Shown: positions 1-9,916, counted from the first letter of the stretch. The stretch: 64,000 nucleotides of DNA from Halomonas sp. BDJS001 (GCF_026104355.1 NZ_CP110535.1:4340001-4404000), one strand, 5' to 3'. A program made the numbers and translations. Notes: generated by a model from the letters alone, not told the origin.

Positions 1-15
1 GAATAGGTAACTATC

Positions 16-990
16 ATGAAAACACGAGATCTAATCATGTCATCCGTCCTGCTGCTAAGCCTGCAGTGGGCAGCACCTGTGCTGGCTGATGATTTTCCTG
101 AGAAACCCATCAACATTGTGATTCCCTGGCCAGCGGGCGGTGCTTACGACCTGGCCGCAAGGCTGATGGCTGAGCATGCTAGCCAAACTTTTTCGGTACC
201 GTTAGTCGTCCAGAACGTCACCGGTGCGGCAGGCTCCACAGGAGTAAGGCATGTGGCAGATGCCACTGCCGATGGCTATACCGTTGGCGTTATGGGTACC
301 CATGCTATCGCCCAGAGTTTTATGAATCCCAACGCCACTGCGTTGAATGACCTCACACCCTTAGTATTTATTGGCCCCGAACCTGCCGCTCTAGCGGTCA
401 CTGATGACACGGATATTGCGGATATATCAGCTTACCTCAATACGCTGAAGGAGGCGCCAGGCAGCATCATAAACGGCAATGACTCTCCCGGTGGCTTCTC
501 CTACATTGCCGCTGCCATGCTTGAAAACCAGTTCGATGTTGAACTGACCAAGATTCCCTACCAAGGTTACGCTCCTACTGTTTCCGCACTGCTTTCAGGC
601 GAAGTAATGTCTGCGCTGCTGCCTATCCCACTATTGGCTGATCAACATGATGCAGGGCAGCTCAACTTATTGGGTGTTGCGGCGGAACAACGCCATCCTT
701 TCGCGCCCGAAGTCCCCACATTCAAGGAGCAGGGATATGACTTCATCGCGGAGGATTTCTTCATGCTCTACCTTCCCGGTGAAGTGACCGAAGCACGCAG
801 GAATAAACTGGCTGGAATGTTCTATGAGCTACTTCAGGACACCTCGTTTCAAGACGCCGCACATGACATTGGTTTGGTGATTCAACCCAAATCACAAGAT
901 GAGACGGAGGACTACCTGCAGCAACGTGCCGATGAGGTTTACGCGATTCTTACCGAGTCCAACCTAGTGGATGACTCACTGACACGCTAG
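16..990 (+). CDS. TctC-family tripartite tricarboxylate transporter binding protein
   Basis: Periplasmic substrate-binding component of a TTT (Tct-type) secondary carrier; it captures an organic acid and delivers it to the TctAB membrane pair. The 324-residue length is normal for the family. Residues 1-25 form a cleavable signal peptide (basic start, hydrophobic core, VLADD cleavage region). The mature start FPEKPINIVIPW is followed by a PAGGAYDLAAR loop, the usual N-terminal signature of TctC/Bug proteins. TctB and TctA follow immediately on the same strand, so this is the first gene of a tctCBA operon. The substrate cannot be read from sequence: family members bind citrate, tricarballylate, aromatic acids and many other carboxylates. 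The gene begins close to the window edge, so the promoter is not visible. Confidence 0.9.
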   Translation: MKTRDLIMSSVLLLSLQWAAPVLADDFPEKPINIVIPWPAGGAYDLAARLMAEHASQTFSVPLVVQNVTGAAGSTGVRHVADATADGYTVGVMGTHAIAQSFMNPNATALNDLTPLVFIGPEPAALAVTDDTDIADISAYLNTLKEAPGSIINGNDSPGGFSYIAAAMLENQFDVELTKIPYQGYAPTVSALLSGEVMSALLPIPLLADQHDAGQLNLLGVAAEQRHPFAPEVPTFKEQGYDFIAEDFFMLYLPGEVTEARRNKLAGMFYELLQDTSFQDAAHDIGLVIQPKSQDETEDYLQQRADEVYAILTESNLVDDSLTR

Positions 991-1010
991 CCTTGAGCGG
1001 AGTACAGCCG

Positions 1011-1553
1011 ATGACTACTTCAGCTTTTCGGTCAGTCGCCGCTTGGCGCGATATGGCCTGCGGTACTTTTTTCTGTGGGTTCGCCCTGGTAGGACTGATT
1101 AGCGTCGTCAACAGTCCGGCCCTCATGAATAGCCTGGGCCGAGGGCTAGACCCAGGCCCCGCCTTGCTCCCCCTGGTCACACTGGGCCTGCTATTAACCG
1201 GCGGCACTCTGATTCTGATGAAGGGCATTTGGCGATGGGTGAAACACACCAAAAACCGCGGCCAAACCCTAGACAGCCCTCTGCCGGAAGTAGCTGAACA
1301 CCCCCTTCCGCCCATAAGTCAGCACCTTCATGCGGCGGCACTTCTGGGAACCCTGGCTCTCCTGCCAAGCATTGTTCAATGGCTTAGCTTCTTACCTGCA
1401 GCCCTTGCCATAACAACACCCTGGTTGTTCTGGCTGGGATACCGGCGCACCCGACGGGTCGTCCAAGCTGCGCTGCTGGGCTGCCTAATATCTAGCCTGC
1501 TATGTACCAGTCTCTATGTGATTTTTATCACACTGCTCGACGTCCCATTGTGA
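1011..1553 (+). CDS. TctB-family small membrane subunit of TTT transporter
   Basis: Small integral-membrane subunit of the TTT carrier, about 180 residues. Hydrophobic stretches near residues 16-36, 47-66, 105-125 and 135-175 are consistent with the four-helix TctB layout, with a polar Arg/Lys-rich loop around residues 70-95. An upstream TTG at 993 would lengthen the protein, but the ATG at 1011 has a GCGGAG ribosome site at 997-1002 with good spacing, so I start there. It lies 20 bp after tctC and 21 bp before tctA. TctB sequences are poorly conserved, so the call rests largely on size, topology and position between tctC and tctA. Confidence 0.82.
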   Translation: MTTSAFRSVAAWRDMACGTFFCGFALVGLISVVNSPALMNSLGRGLDPGPALLPLVTLGLLLTGGTLILMKGIWRWVKHTKNRGQTLDSPLPEVAEHPLPPISQHLHAAALLGTLALLPSIVQWLSFLPAALAITTPWLFWLGYRRTRRVVQAALLGCLISSLLCTSLYVIFITLLDVPL

Positions 1554-1574
1554 TGCCCAACTCAGGAGCCGATC

Positions 1575-3095
1575 ATGCTGGTTGAAAGTTTTATTACTGC
1601 CCTGATAAGTACGCTTCTTTCGCCCTGGGGCTTATCGCTTGCCGCCCTGGGCGCACTATTAGGCATCGTTCTGGGTGCACTACCGGGTGTTAGCTCTACG
1701 ATGGCACTGGCCATATTGCTACCGCTAAGTTTCAGCATGGAGGCCCATCTGGCGATTCTGTTCTTGCTCTGCGTCTTTGTCGCCAGTGTTTACGGAGGTT
1801 CGATATCAGCCATTCTGATCAATATTCCAGGCACACCGGGCGCCATTGTGACTCAACTGGATGGTCACCCGATGGCCAAGGCAGGCAGAGCTAGAGAAGC
1901 GCTTGTTTATGCGCTGGTTGCTTCAACGATAGGTGGCGCATTTGGGCTGGGCTTGCTGGTCATTATTGCCCCCCTGCTTGCCTCTGTTGCCATGAGCTTT
2001 CGCAGCCCTGAATTCGCTGCTGTCGCCATCTTCGGCCTGGTTCTCTTAGCGTATGCATCTCCTGGCACCACCGTTCGTGGCTTACTGGTAGGTGCCATTG
2101 GCCTAATATGCGGCATGGTAGGTTTCGATACGTTAACCGATGTTCCCCGCTTCACGTTTGACACTCGCATCTTGCAAGGGGGAGTCGAATTGGTACCGCT
2201 TTGTGTAGGATTATTTGGCTTGGCCGAAGTACTGAAACACCTTCATGCCTCTCATCAGGCTGCACCTACGGTTAACATAAAAGCAACTCAGCGTACCCAG
2301 ATGAAAGTAAGGTCACTACTGAAACGCTGGAAATCCATGCTACGGGGTTCGCTGATTGGTGCCTTTGTTGGCGCTATTCCTGCCGCGGGGTCGGCCATCG
2401 CGGTTGCGATTGCCTACGCCCAGGAAATGCGTTTTTCCAAACACCCTGAGCAATTTGGTCAGGGTGCAATTGAGGGGGTAGTTGCTCCAGAGGCTGCCAA
2501 CAGTTCGAGCATAGGCGGCACCATGATTCCCATGATGACACTGGGTGTACCAGGAGATGCCATCACAGCGGTACTGATGGGGTCGCTATTGATTCATGGT
2601 TTACGTCCAGGGCCAATGCTATTTGCCGAAAACCCGCAAATGGTTTCCAGCATTTATGCAGGCTTTCTTATTGCGCTTCTTCTGACACTCATCATTGGTC
2701 TTTTACTGATGCGCTGGCTTCCCGTGATTCTACGCATTCCTTCCCATGTGTTACTGATCGGCATTGCTCTGCTCTGTGTTGTCGGCGCCTATGCCATCCG
2801 TAACAGCATGGCTGATGTGTATATCATGCTATTTTTCGGGGCACTGGGGTATCTGCTGCATCTTCTATCACTGCCGAGCGCACCGCTGGCGTTCGGCCTC
2901 ATTCTGGGGCCACTCCTAGAAGAGAATCTGCGGCGCAGTCTTATTCTGGGGCGTGGCTCCTGGGATCTGTTCCTGAATAGCCCAATAGCAATGAGTCTCT
3001 TAGCCCTATCAATCTTTGCTATCGTCCTACCTTTCATAGCACCACTGTGGGTTCGCTTTAAAAGCGACCTACAGCGATTAAAGGTACCTTTTTGA
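1575..3095 (+). CDS. TctA-family large membrane subunit of TTT transporter
   Basis: Large permease subunit of the TTT carrier, 506 residues as expected. It has roughly 10-12 hydrophobic segments and the glycine-rich family signature near residues 31-42 (LGALPGVSSTMA). A related conserved stretch around residues 315-330 (GGTMIPMMTLGVPGD) is the second TctA repeat motif. A ribosome site (AGGAG) lies just upstream of the ATG. Together with the preceding TctC and TctB genes it forms a complete ion-coupled uptake system. The convergent MarR gene ends 32 bp downstream; I see no strong terminator between them. Confidence 0.93.
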   Translation: MLVESFITALISTLLSPWGLSLAALGALLGIVLGALPGVSSTMALAILLPLSFSMEAHLAILFLLCVFVASVYGGSISAILINIPGTPGAIVTQLDGHPMAKAGRAREALVYALVASTIGGAFGLGLLVIIAPLLASVAMSFRSPEFAAVAIFGLVLLAYASPGTTVRGLLVGAIGLICGMVGFDTLTDVPRFTFDTRILQGGVELVPLCVGLFGLAEVLKHLHASHQAAPTVNIKATQRTQMKVRSLLKRWKSMLRGSLIGAFVGAIPAAGSAIAVAIAYAQEMRFSKHPEQFGQGAIEGVVAPEAANSSSIGGTMIPMMTLGVPGDAITAVLMGSLLIHGLRPGPMLFAENPQMVSSIYAGFLIALLLTLIIGLLLMRWLPVILRIPSHVLLIGIALLCVVGAYAIRNSMADVYIMLFFGALGYLLHLLSLPSAPLAFGLILGPLLEENLRRSLILGRGSWDLFLNSPIAMSLLALSIFAIVLPFIAPLWVRFKSDLQRLKVPF

Positions 3096-3126
3096 TAACC
3101 TGATTAGGTAACAGAAGAATCAGCGT

Positions 3127-3594
3127 TCATTTTTCCAGCAGATGCATTAAGGCAACCCGCTCTGCCGGATTGAGATTTTTCATGGTCTGATCGCTAATTT
3201 GCTTGGCACTGGGCACCATGCCCTCGACTAATGTCTCGCCAGGCTCGGTGATCACGACCATGACTTTGCGTTGATCATTGGGGTCGGTGGTTAGTGAGAT
3301 CCACCCCCGCGCTTTAAGACGTTTAATGACGCCGCGGATAGTGGCTGGATCAATCGCCGTGGCGTTGACGATATCGGTTAACGAGCTGGGGCCGCGCTCC
3401 ATCACCGTGCACAGCGTTACAAACTGTATGGCCGTGAGCTGTTTATCGCTGCTGTAGCGCTGAAAAATAGCCGTATGCCGCTGGTAGGCTTTACGCAGTA
3501 GATGGCCTACTTGCTCAGAAAAATCATACCCCTGCTCTGAAGGCGTAGAGTGCTCGCCGGAAGACGAGTGTTTGAACGCACTATCCATTGTCAT
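3127..3594 (-). CDS. MarR-family transcriptional regulator
   Basis: A 155-residue winged-helix regulator. The central segment (about residues 55-120) has the MarR pattern: AIQFVTLCTVMER, then a helix-turn-helix (SLTDIVNATAIDPATIRGVIKRL) and a wing containing DPNDQRKVMVVITEPG. It is transcribed away from the molybdenum hydroxylase gene that starts at 3804, with about 210 bp between the two starts. The natural inference is that it controls that divergent operon, and possibly itself, in response to an aromatic or heterocyclic ligand. It is convergent with tctA, so control of the transporter is less likely. The ligand is unknown. Confidence 0.85.
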   Translation of the reverse strand: MTMDSAFKHSSSGEHSTPSEQGYDFSEQVGHLLRKAYQRHTAIFQRYSSDKQLTAIQFVTLCTVMERGPSSLTDIVNATAIDPATIRGVIKRLKARGWISLTTDPNDQRKVMVVITEPGETLVEGMVPSAKQISDQTMKNLNPAERVALMHLLEK

Positions 3595-3803
3595 TCCATA
3601 TCCTTAATCTATTGGCGACGTCGTGTATCGAGTATGGCACTGGTTAACAAAATGATGCATCAACGTATGAAATACTCCTTGCGCTGGATCAATTCATCAT
3701 GCTTTTATGGCGTACACGCTATAATTTTACCTTAGTTATCGCTCTTTCATCACCTAAAATTCATCCGCACTGATCATCGTAAACGCGAGCGTGGGAGGCA
3801 GAC

Positions 3804-6074
3804 ATGGCTGACAAATCAGACTATACAAGAGAGTCACTGCTGTATGGGTCTGATGTCCTGGTGATCTATCGCGACCCGGTTACGCCCCCCAAGCCCGCGC
3901 CCGGACAGCCAGGTACACACTCAAACTTCACCCCCCATGAGCCCGAAATATTCATTGCCGTATTGAGCGATAGTCATATCGTGGCTTTCAACGGCCACGT
4001 AGACCTGGGCACCGGCATACGCACGGCGCTCGCTCAAATTGTTGCAGAAGAGCTTAGCGTCGCGTTCGACAGCGTCACCATGGTGCTGGGCAACTCCGTT
4101 GAAGCCCCCAACCAAGGCCCTACCATTGCCAGCGCGTCGATTCAGATCACTGCTGAGCCTCTACGCCGAGCGGCGGCCCAGGCGCGGGAGTACCTATTAA
4201 CACTGGCAGCAGAGCACTTTGACACTGAGCGCTCGCTACTTAGCTGCCAGAACGGCGCTATTTCGCCAAGTGATAATAACCGCTCATCCGTGAGCTTCGG
4301 GGAGTTACTGCTAGGTACCCGTCATGCGTTAAAGCTCGCCGATGAGGTGCCGCTTAAGCCGGTCAGCCATTATACCCTGGTCGGCCAATCGACCTCCCGC
4401 GTGGATATACCCGCCAAGGCTACCGGGCAATTGACCTTTATCCACGACCTACGCCTGCCCAACATGCTGCATGGGCGAGTGATTCGCCCGCCTTATGTAG
4501 GCCATGATAGCGGTGACTTTATTGGCAACAGTTTAATCGCGGTAGATGAAAGCTCTGTGGCGCATTTGCCCGGTGTGATAAGCGTCGTCGTGGTCGGTGA
4601 CTTTGTTGGCGTGGTGGCCGAGCGTGAAGAGCAGGCTGCTGCCGCAGCCAAACAGCTAAAGATCCAGTGGCGCCCCATCGAAGGCTTACCTCAGTTGGAC
4701 AACATAGAGCAAGCACTGCTCGACCTGCCCAGCAAGCAGCGCATTCTCCTCGAAGAGGGTGATCTCGACAGTGCTCTGGCCGCCGCCGACCAACCGCTCA
4801 ATCGCCACTATGTGTGGCCTTTCCAACTGCATGGCTCCATTGGCCCTTCGTGCGCTGTCGCCGATGCCAATGAAGATGGCCTTCACGTATGGTCGGGCAC
4901 CCAAAATCCGCACAGCCTGCGCGCCGACCTTGCCCGCCTTACCGGTTTGGATGAAGGCGTTATCACCATTACCCGCATGGAAACCTCGGGCTGCTATGGC
5001 CGCAACTGCGCCGACGACGTTGGCGCGGATGCAGTGCTGCTGTCTCAGGCGGTTGGCCGTCCTGTCCGAGTGCAACTAACCCGTGAGCAGGAGCACACCT
5101 GGGAGCCTAAAGGGGCTGCTCAGTATATGGCCATCCAGGGCGGCTTGAACGCAGATGGCAGCCCAGCAGGTTATCGTTTTAATACGCGCTACCCCTCTAA
5201 CAGTGCGCCCACCCTGGCACTGCTGCTGACCGGTGCGGCCTCACCGATTGATATCCCCTTTGAGATGGGGGATCGAACGTCGGTGCCGCCCTACCGCTAC
5301 CCTCATCGCCAAATAGTATGCGACGACGTCCCGACCCTGGTGCGCGCCTCCTGGCTGCGTGGTGTCTCGGCGCTGCCCAGCACCTTCGCCCACGAAAGCT
5401 ATATTGATGAACTCGCCTACTTGGCGGGTGAAGATCCTGTCGCCTATCGGTTGCGCTATTTAGCCGATAACCGCGCCTGCGAGCTTGTCGAAGCGCTAGC
5501 CGAACGGGCGAGCTGGCAACCTGGTACCGCTAACGCCAATCCGCGTAACGATGGCGAGTGGCGCTACGGCCGCGGGTTCGCTTACGCCCAGTACGTACAT
5601 AGCAAATTTCCAGGCTTTGGCGCCGCGCTCGCCGCCTGGGTGATTGAGCTTAAAGTCAATGTGCAGAGTGGGCGGATTGTCGTCGAGAACCTATATGTAG
5701 GCCAGGATGCAGGCTTGATGGTGAACCCCGCTGGCGTTCGCCATCAGGTGCATGGCAATGTGATCCAGATGCTCAGTCGTACTTTAAAGGAGCGGGTAAC
5801 CTTTGAGGATGGTTTACCGACCAGCAGAGAATGGGGCGGCTACCCTATTCTGCGTTTCTCGGAGCTTCCTACCATCGATGTCATGCTGCTTGACCGCCCT
5901 GAACTGCCCCCACTCGGCGTTGGGGAGTCCGCCTCACTGCCCGGCGCTCCCGCGATTGCCAACGCGCTTTTTGATGCCACAGGGGTACGCTTTACCCATC
6001 CCCCTTTTACTCCTGACACCATTCGCGATGCGCTGAAAGCCGCCTTTCGACTCCCCATGGAGGCGACGAGTTAA
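3804..6074 (+). CDS. Xanthine dehydrogenase-family molybdopterin-binding subunit
   Basis: Large catalytic subunit of a molybdenum hydroxylase (IorB / nicotinate dehydrogenase NicB / aldehyde oxidoreductase type), 756 residues. Family features visible: GHVDLGTGIRTALAQIVAEE at about residue 64, SGCYGRNCADDVGADA near 400, and near 707 the GVGESASLPGAP segment holding the catalytic glutamate that activates water at the Mo centre. Such enzymes hydroxylate aldehydes or N-heterocycles and pass electrons through a separate small [2Fe-2S] subunit. No such subunit lies beside this gene, which is unusual. The ATG is preceded by GGGAGGC. XdhC follows with a one-base overlap and then a MocA-like gene, both dedicated to cofactor maturation. 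The substrate is unknown. Confidence 0.88.
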   Translation: MADKSDYTRESLLYGSDVLVIYRDPVTPPKPAPGQPGTHSNFTPHEPEIFIAVLSDSHIVAFNGHVDLGTGIRTALAQIVAEELSVAFDSVTMVLGNSVEAPNQGPTIASASIQITAEPLRRAAAQAREYLLTLAAEHFDTERSLLSCQNGAISPSDNNRSSVSFGELLLGTRHALKLADEVPLKPVSHYTLVGQSTSRVDIPAKATGQLTFIHDLRLPNMLHGRVIRPPYVGHDSGDFIGNSLIAVDESSVAHLPGVISVVVVGDFVGVVAEREEQAAAAAKQLKIQWRPIEGLPQLDNIEQALLDLPSKQRILLEEGDLDSALAAADQPLNRHYVWPFQLHGSIGPSCAVADANEDGLHVWSGTQNPHSLRADLARLTGLDEGVITITRMETSGCYGRNCADDVGADAVLLSQAVGRPVRVQLTREQEHTWEPKGAAQYMAIQGGLNADGSPAGYRFNTRYPSNSAPTLALLLTGAASPIDIPFEMGDRTSVPPYRYPHRQIVCDDVPTLVRASWLRGVSALPSTFAHESYIDELAYLAGEDPVAYRLRYLADNRACELVEALAERASWQPGTANANPRNDGEWRYGRGFAYAQYVHSKFPGFGAALAAWVIELKVNVQSGRIVVENLYVGQDAGLMVNPAGVRHQVHGNVIQMLSRTLKERVTFEDGLPTSREWGGYPILRFSELPTIDVMLLDRPELPPLGVGESASLPGAPAIANALFDATGVRFTHPPFTPDTIRDALKAAFRLPMEATS

Positions 6075-7042
6075 TGCACCATCTTGATCTACAGGTTATC
6101 GAACGGGCACTGAAGTGGGCCAACCAGGGACTGACCGTTTGGCTATGCACAGTTATGAAAACCTTTGGCTCGGCCCCCCGGGAGCCGGGTGCCATGCTGG
6201 CCGCATGTTCGACAGGCGACTATCTAGGGTCACTGTCGGGTGGCTGTGTCGAAGAAGACTTTATCGCAAGGCTTCAAAAGGGTGAGTTTAACGAACCGGT
6301 TCAACGGGTGCGCTATGGCGGGGATGCTGATCCAGCGAATATTCGTTTACCCTGCGGTGGCAGCCTTGAAGTACTTGTTGAACGGCTAACGCCCAGCACC
6401 GAAAACCTCACTCACCTAGAAGTGATGCATGCCACGTTACTGGGTCGCCAACCGCTCATCCGCTGCGTCAAATTGGATGGCAGCGGCAAGCGCTTTAACC
6501 CATCGAATAACACCGAGCCCACCGTTACTTTCGATACCGCTAGCGTCAATATTCGCATAGGCCCTGCGCTACGGCTGATCATCGCGGGGATCTCCGCGAT
6601 CTCTGCGCCATGTGCCCTGTTTGCCCAATCACTCGGTTTTGAAGTGATTGTCTGCGATCCCAGAGACGAGGCTAGGCAAAATTTTGCTGTCGCGGGCGTG
6701 GAAGTGCAGGCAGTGCTGCCCTCCGTGTTTATCGCCTCGGGCGGTTGCCATGCCAATACCGCCGTTGTGGCCTTGACCCACGACCCGCGTATTGATGATT
6801 TAGCGATGATCGAAGCTGTCCGAACGGACGCCTTTTACATTGGCGTTATGGGCTCCCAGCAAACCTCGCAACAGCGCGCCGAACGGCTGCTACGTTCTGG
6901 CGGCCTGACGGAAAGCCAAGTAGCAAGAATTGCCATGCCCATTGGGCTTAATCTGGGTAGCAAAACACCGGCTGAAATTGCGCTAGCCGTAATGGCCGAT
7001 ATTGTTCGCCTTTACCGAGGAAAAGAACGTCATGCCTTGTAG
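6074..7042 (+). CDS. XdhC/CoxI-family molybdenum cofactor insertion chaperone
   Basis: Binds molybdopterin, supports its sulfuration and delivers it to molybdenum hydroxylases. The protein has 322 residues and two domains. The N-terminal XdhC/CoxI domain shows GSAPREPGAML (about residues 32-42) and SGGCVEEDF (about 55-63). The C-terminal Rossmann-like XdhC_C domain starts near residue 168 (LRLIIAGISAISAPCALFA) and contains YIGVMGSQQTSQQRAERLL. Its ATG shares one base with the stop of the molybdenum hydroxylase gene, so the two are translationally coupled, which fits a dedicated chaperone. It overlaps the following MocA-like gene by 11 bp. Confidence 0.9.
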   Translation: MHHLDLQVIERALKWANQGLTVWLCTVMKTFGSAPREPGAMLAACSTGDYLGSLSGGCVEEDFIARLQKGEFNEPVQRVRYGGDADPANIRLPCGGSLEVLVERLTPSTENLTHLEVMHATLLGRQPLIRCVKLDGSGKRFNPSNNTEPTVTFDTASVNIRIGPALRLIIAGISAISAPCALFAQSLGFEVIVCDPRDEARQNFAVAGVEVQAVLPSVFIASGGCHANTAVVALTHDPRIDDLAMIEAVRTDAFYIGVMGSQQTSQQRAERLLRSGGLTESQVARIAMPIGLNLGSKTPAEIALAVMADIVRLYRGKERHAL

Positions 7043-7643
7043 CGACATTATCGTTATCGTGATGGCGGCTGGCCAATCAAGCCGCTTTGGCAGCGATAAA
7101 CGAATAGCGCAATTGAATAGCGGAAAAACACTCTTAAACGCCACTTTATTGGCTATTCAGAAACACTTTTCCAATATTAGCATTGTCATTAAACCTGAAG
7201 ACAACCTCGAGTCTTTCGAGCTCTCTGTAGAATCTTCTACAATTGTTAGTTCGCGCAGTCATTTAGGCCTGGGTTATAGTATTAGCGATGCCTTCAGACA
7301 ACTCTGCAACGATGAAAATACGCATCACTACCGAGCAGCAGCCATATGGTTGGCCGATCTTCCCTGGGTAAGCCAAGAAACATGTTGCAAACTAACAGAG
7401 AAGGCCACACCAGAGTGCATCGTAAAACCATTACATCAAGGAAAACCTGGCCATCCTGTTGTTTTTGGTAGAAATTTTTGGAAAGAATTAGCACATTTAG
7501 AAAATATAAATGGCGCGAACACTGTCATCAAAAAGCATAGCAACCGTGTTATTCATGTCTCTCTCGATGATCCAGGCGTGTGCACTGATGTTGATTACCC
7601 CGATGATTTAGCCGAATCACTAAAAAATACAAAAGATACATAA
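7032..7643 (+). CDS. MocA-like molybdenum cofactor cytidylyltransferase / NTP transferase
   Basis: Nucleotidyltransferase of the MobA/MocA fold, about 203 residues, predicted to attach CMP (or GMP) to molybdopterin for the upstream hydroxylase. The N-terminus carries the nucleotide-binding motif VMAAGQSSRFGSDKR. Later motifs are ADLPWVS (metal-binding aspartate) and GHPVVFG. I start at the ATG at 7032, preceded by GAGG at about 7017-7020, rather than at an upstream codon. The gene overlaps the end of xdhC. Its second half and the downstream spacer are clearly AT-richer than the surrounding genes, which may indicate a different origin. MocA (CMP) is favoured over MobA (GMP) from context only. 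Confidence 0.82.
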   Translation: MPCSDIIVIVMAAGQSSRFGSDKRIAQLNSGKTLLNATLLAIQKHFSNISIVIKPEDNLESFELSVESSTIVSSRSHLGLGYSISDAFRQLCNDENTHHYRAAAIWLADLPWVSQETCCKLTEKATPECIVKPLHQGKPGHPVVFGRNFWKELAHLENINGANTVIKKHSNRVIHVSLDDPGVCTDVDYPDDLAESLKNTKDT

Positions 7644-7753
7644 ACGCCACATACCACCCAAACAAAAATTACATTAAAAGTCAGAAAAAATATTAGCTTA
7701 GCATTACTATATTAGATTAAAAATATTAAAAAATGAAAGCAAGCGCATCATGC

Positions 7754-7772
7754 ACCGCTAATGATTAGCGGT
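7754..7772. other. Short perfect hairpin in AT-rich spacer
   Basis: Eight-base arms ACCGCTAA and TTAGCGGT flank a TGA loop, about 110 bp after the MocA-like gene and 95 bp before the chemoreceptor start. No T-run follows on either strand, so it is not a clear intrinsic terminator. The spacer 7644-7753 before it is very AT-rich and holds no gene that I can see. Confidence 0.4.
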
Positions 7773-7867
7773 AGCAATATAACTCCCAGGGAACCATAAA
7801 ACAGCCAGAAAATGACACTCACCCATATCCTCGTGATCTGCTTCTGGCCAACACTTCGAGGCAACAA

Positions 7868-9851
7868 ATGAAAAAATTTCTCGTCTCTCGCTGACGCAGA
7901 AACTGCTGGTCGCGGTCGCTCTTCCTCTCTTAGCGGTAGCCGTCATCTTAGGCTTTGTCGTCAATCAACAGCTTAACCAGGCCATTCCTGCATTAATCGA
8001 CAATGCCGGTAAGCGGCAGGTAGAAGCAAGGGCCGATGAGATCAGCCGATGGATTACCGGGTACCGTAATTGGATCTCCGTACTTGCTCAGGATGAGCGT
8101 TTGGTGGAAGACGTGCCGCTTGCGTCTCACCGCGCTTGGCTCGAAAAGCGCTACCCGCCAGGGGGCACCATCGAGTCACTGTTCTTTGCTGACGCCTCCG
8201 GAGCGACCTTAACTCACGCAGGCGTCAACTTGGAGATAGCCGAACGTCCTTATTTCAAATCTTTAGTGACGGACGGCACCCAGGATAGTCTGCTCAGCGA
8301 CCCGGTTATCTCCATGGTGAGCGGACTGCCAACAGCTATTGTCGCTGATACTGTATTCGATGAACGTGGTAATCGAGCGGGACTGCTGGGCATGACCGTC
8401 TCCATGGCCGCCGTGTCTGATATCACCTCCGATATTAATGTTGGTGAAGGCAGCTACGGCTGGCTAATCGACAGCCAAGGGCAGGTCATTGCTCATCCGG
8501 TTGAAGAGTATCGCATGTCGCTCAATTACACCGATGCCGACCAGCAGGGCTACCAAGGGCTGGATGCATTGAGTCAGCAAATACTCAGCGGCACGGCGGG
8601 CTCCGGTGAAATAACCATGCCCAGCGGCGAGCAGACCGTGCTCATGTGGAGCCCAGTGGAAGGCACTTCTTGGGTGGTCGGGGTCACCGTGCCCATCACT
8701 GCCTTTACCACCGTGACTAACAGCCTGCTGCAGTCGCTGCTGCTGGCGGGGGGCGTGCTATTGGTATTGCTGCTGGTGGTAGTTGCCTATGCGGCGAGGC
8801 GTTCACTTGCGCCTATCAAGCATACCGCCAGTGCCATGGCCGATATTGCCAAAGGAAAAGGTGATTTGACGCGCCGTTTAGAAGCCAAAACCCAGGATGA
8901 AATTGGCGACCTCGCCCACGGCTTTAATGCCTTTGTCGAGCGTATGCAGTCTACCCTTCAGGAAGTGCGCCAAAACGCTCGCACGGTATTATCCGATGCC
9001 AGCGATATGGCGGATGGTACTCATGAGCTTTCATCGCGTACCGAACAAGCGGCAGCTAATCTCCAGGAAACGTCCGCCTCAATGGAGCAAATTCACTCCA
9101 CGGTGGCGCATACTTCCCAAGCCTCCGAGCAGGCGAACAGCCTGGCACTAGAAGCCGCCAGTGCTTCAGAGCGCGGCACTGAGTCGATGACGCAAATGGA
9201 AGCCAAGATGGCCGCTATCAGCGAGTCAGCCAATAAGATAAGCAACATTATTGGTTTGATTGACTCGATTGCATTTCAAACCAATATATTGGCACTCAAC
9301 GCATCCGTAGAGGCTGCCGCGCCGGTGAGCAAGGCCGTGGTTTCGCCGTGGTCGCCAGCGAAGTGCGCACGCTAGCCAGTCGCTCAGCCTCTGCGGCGCA
9401 TGATATTCGTGCGCTGATTGATATGTCCGTGAGTCACTCAAGAGAAGGCAGCGATATCGTTAAGGCGGCGGCTGAACGTATGAGTGAGATTCGTCACAGC
9501 GTTACCCAGGTCTCGGATGTCATCGCCGAGATTGCCGCCGGCGCCCGGGAACAGACCACTGGCATCCAACAGGTCAATACCGCAGTGGCAGAGATGGATA
9601 TGATGACCCAGCAGAATGCTGCCATGGTCAGCCAGAGCGCCACGCTTGCCACCAATATGCGCGACAATGCACAACGGCTGGATCAACTGATGAGCGAGTT
9701 TGTGCTTAGTGAAGGTGGCGCTGAAAACTCTGCGCTACCCTATACGGCAGCACATAAAGCGCGGACAGGCACTGCACTACCTCAAGCGCCTAGCCGCCCT
9801 TCTCAGGCCACTCAGCAGAAGCATGAAGTAGCGGAGTGGGAAGAGTTCTAA
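7868..9851 (+). pseudogene. Methyl-accepting chemotaxis protein, interrupted by two single-base shifts
   Basis: Transmembrane chemoreceptor of about 660 residues once repaired. Architecture: TM1 (LLVAVALPLLAVAVILGF), a periplasmic Cache-type sensor, TM2 (about 8710-8800), HAMP, then a long cytoplasmic signalling domain ending in EWEEF, a CheR/CheB-docking pentapeptide. The ATG at 7868 has GAGG at 7857-7860 but meets a stop after eight codons; a seventh A in the run at 7871-7876 restores the frame. A second break lies at about 9318: the conserved tip NASVEAARAGEQGRGFAVVA needs one extra C. Both lesions are single-base losses and everything else is intact, so this may be sequence error. If real, translation from the TTG at 8101 would lack TM1 and the signalling tip. 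Confidence 0.85.
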
Positions 9852-9872
9852 TTTCTCATCATGAATAAGGCT

Positions 9873-9898
9873 AAAAAGCACCCGCTTGGGTGCTTTTT
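9873..9898. terminator. Intrinsic bidirectional terminator
   Basis: AAAAAGCACCC and GGGTGCTTTTT form an 11-bp perfect stem around a GCTT loop, 21 bp after the chemoreceptor stop. It has a T-run in both orientations, so it can end the chemoreceptor transcript and also the convergent LysR transcript that stops at 9917. Confidence 0.88.
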
Positions 9899-9916
9899 AA
9901 TTGACGATTTTTTTCG

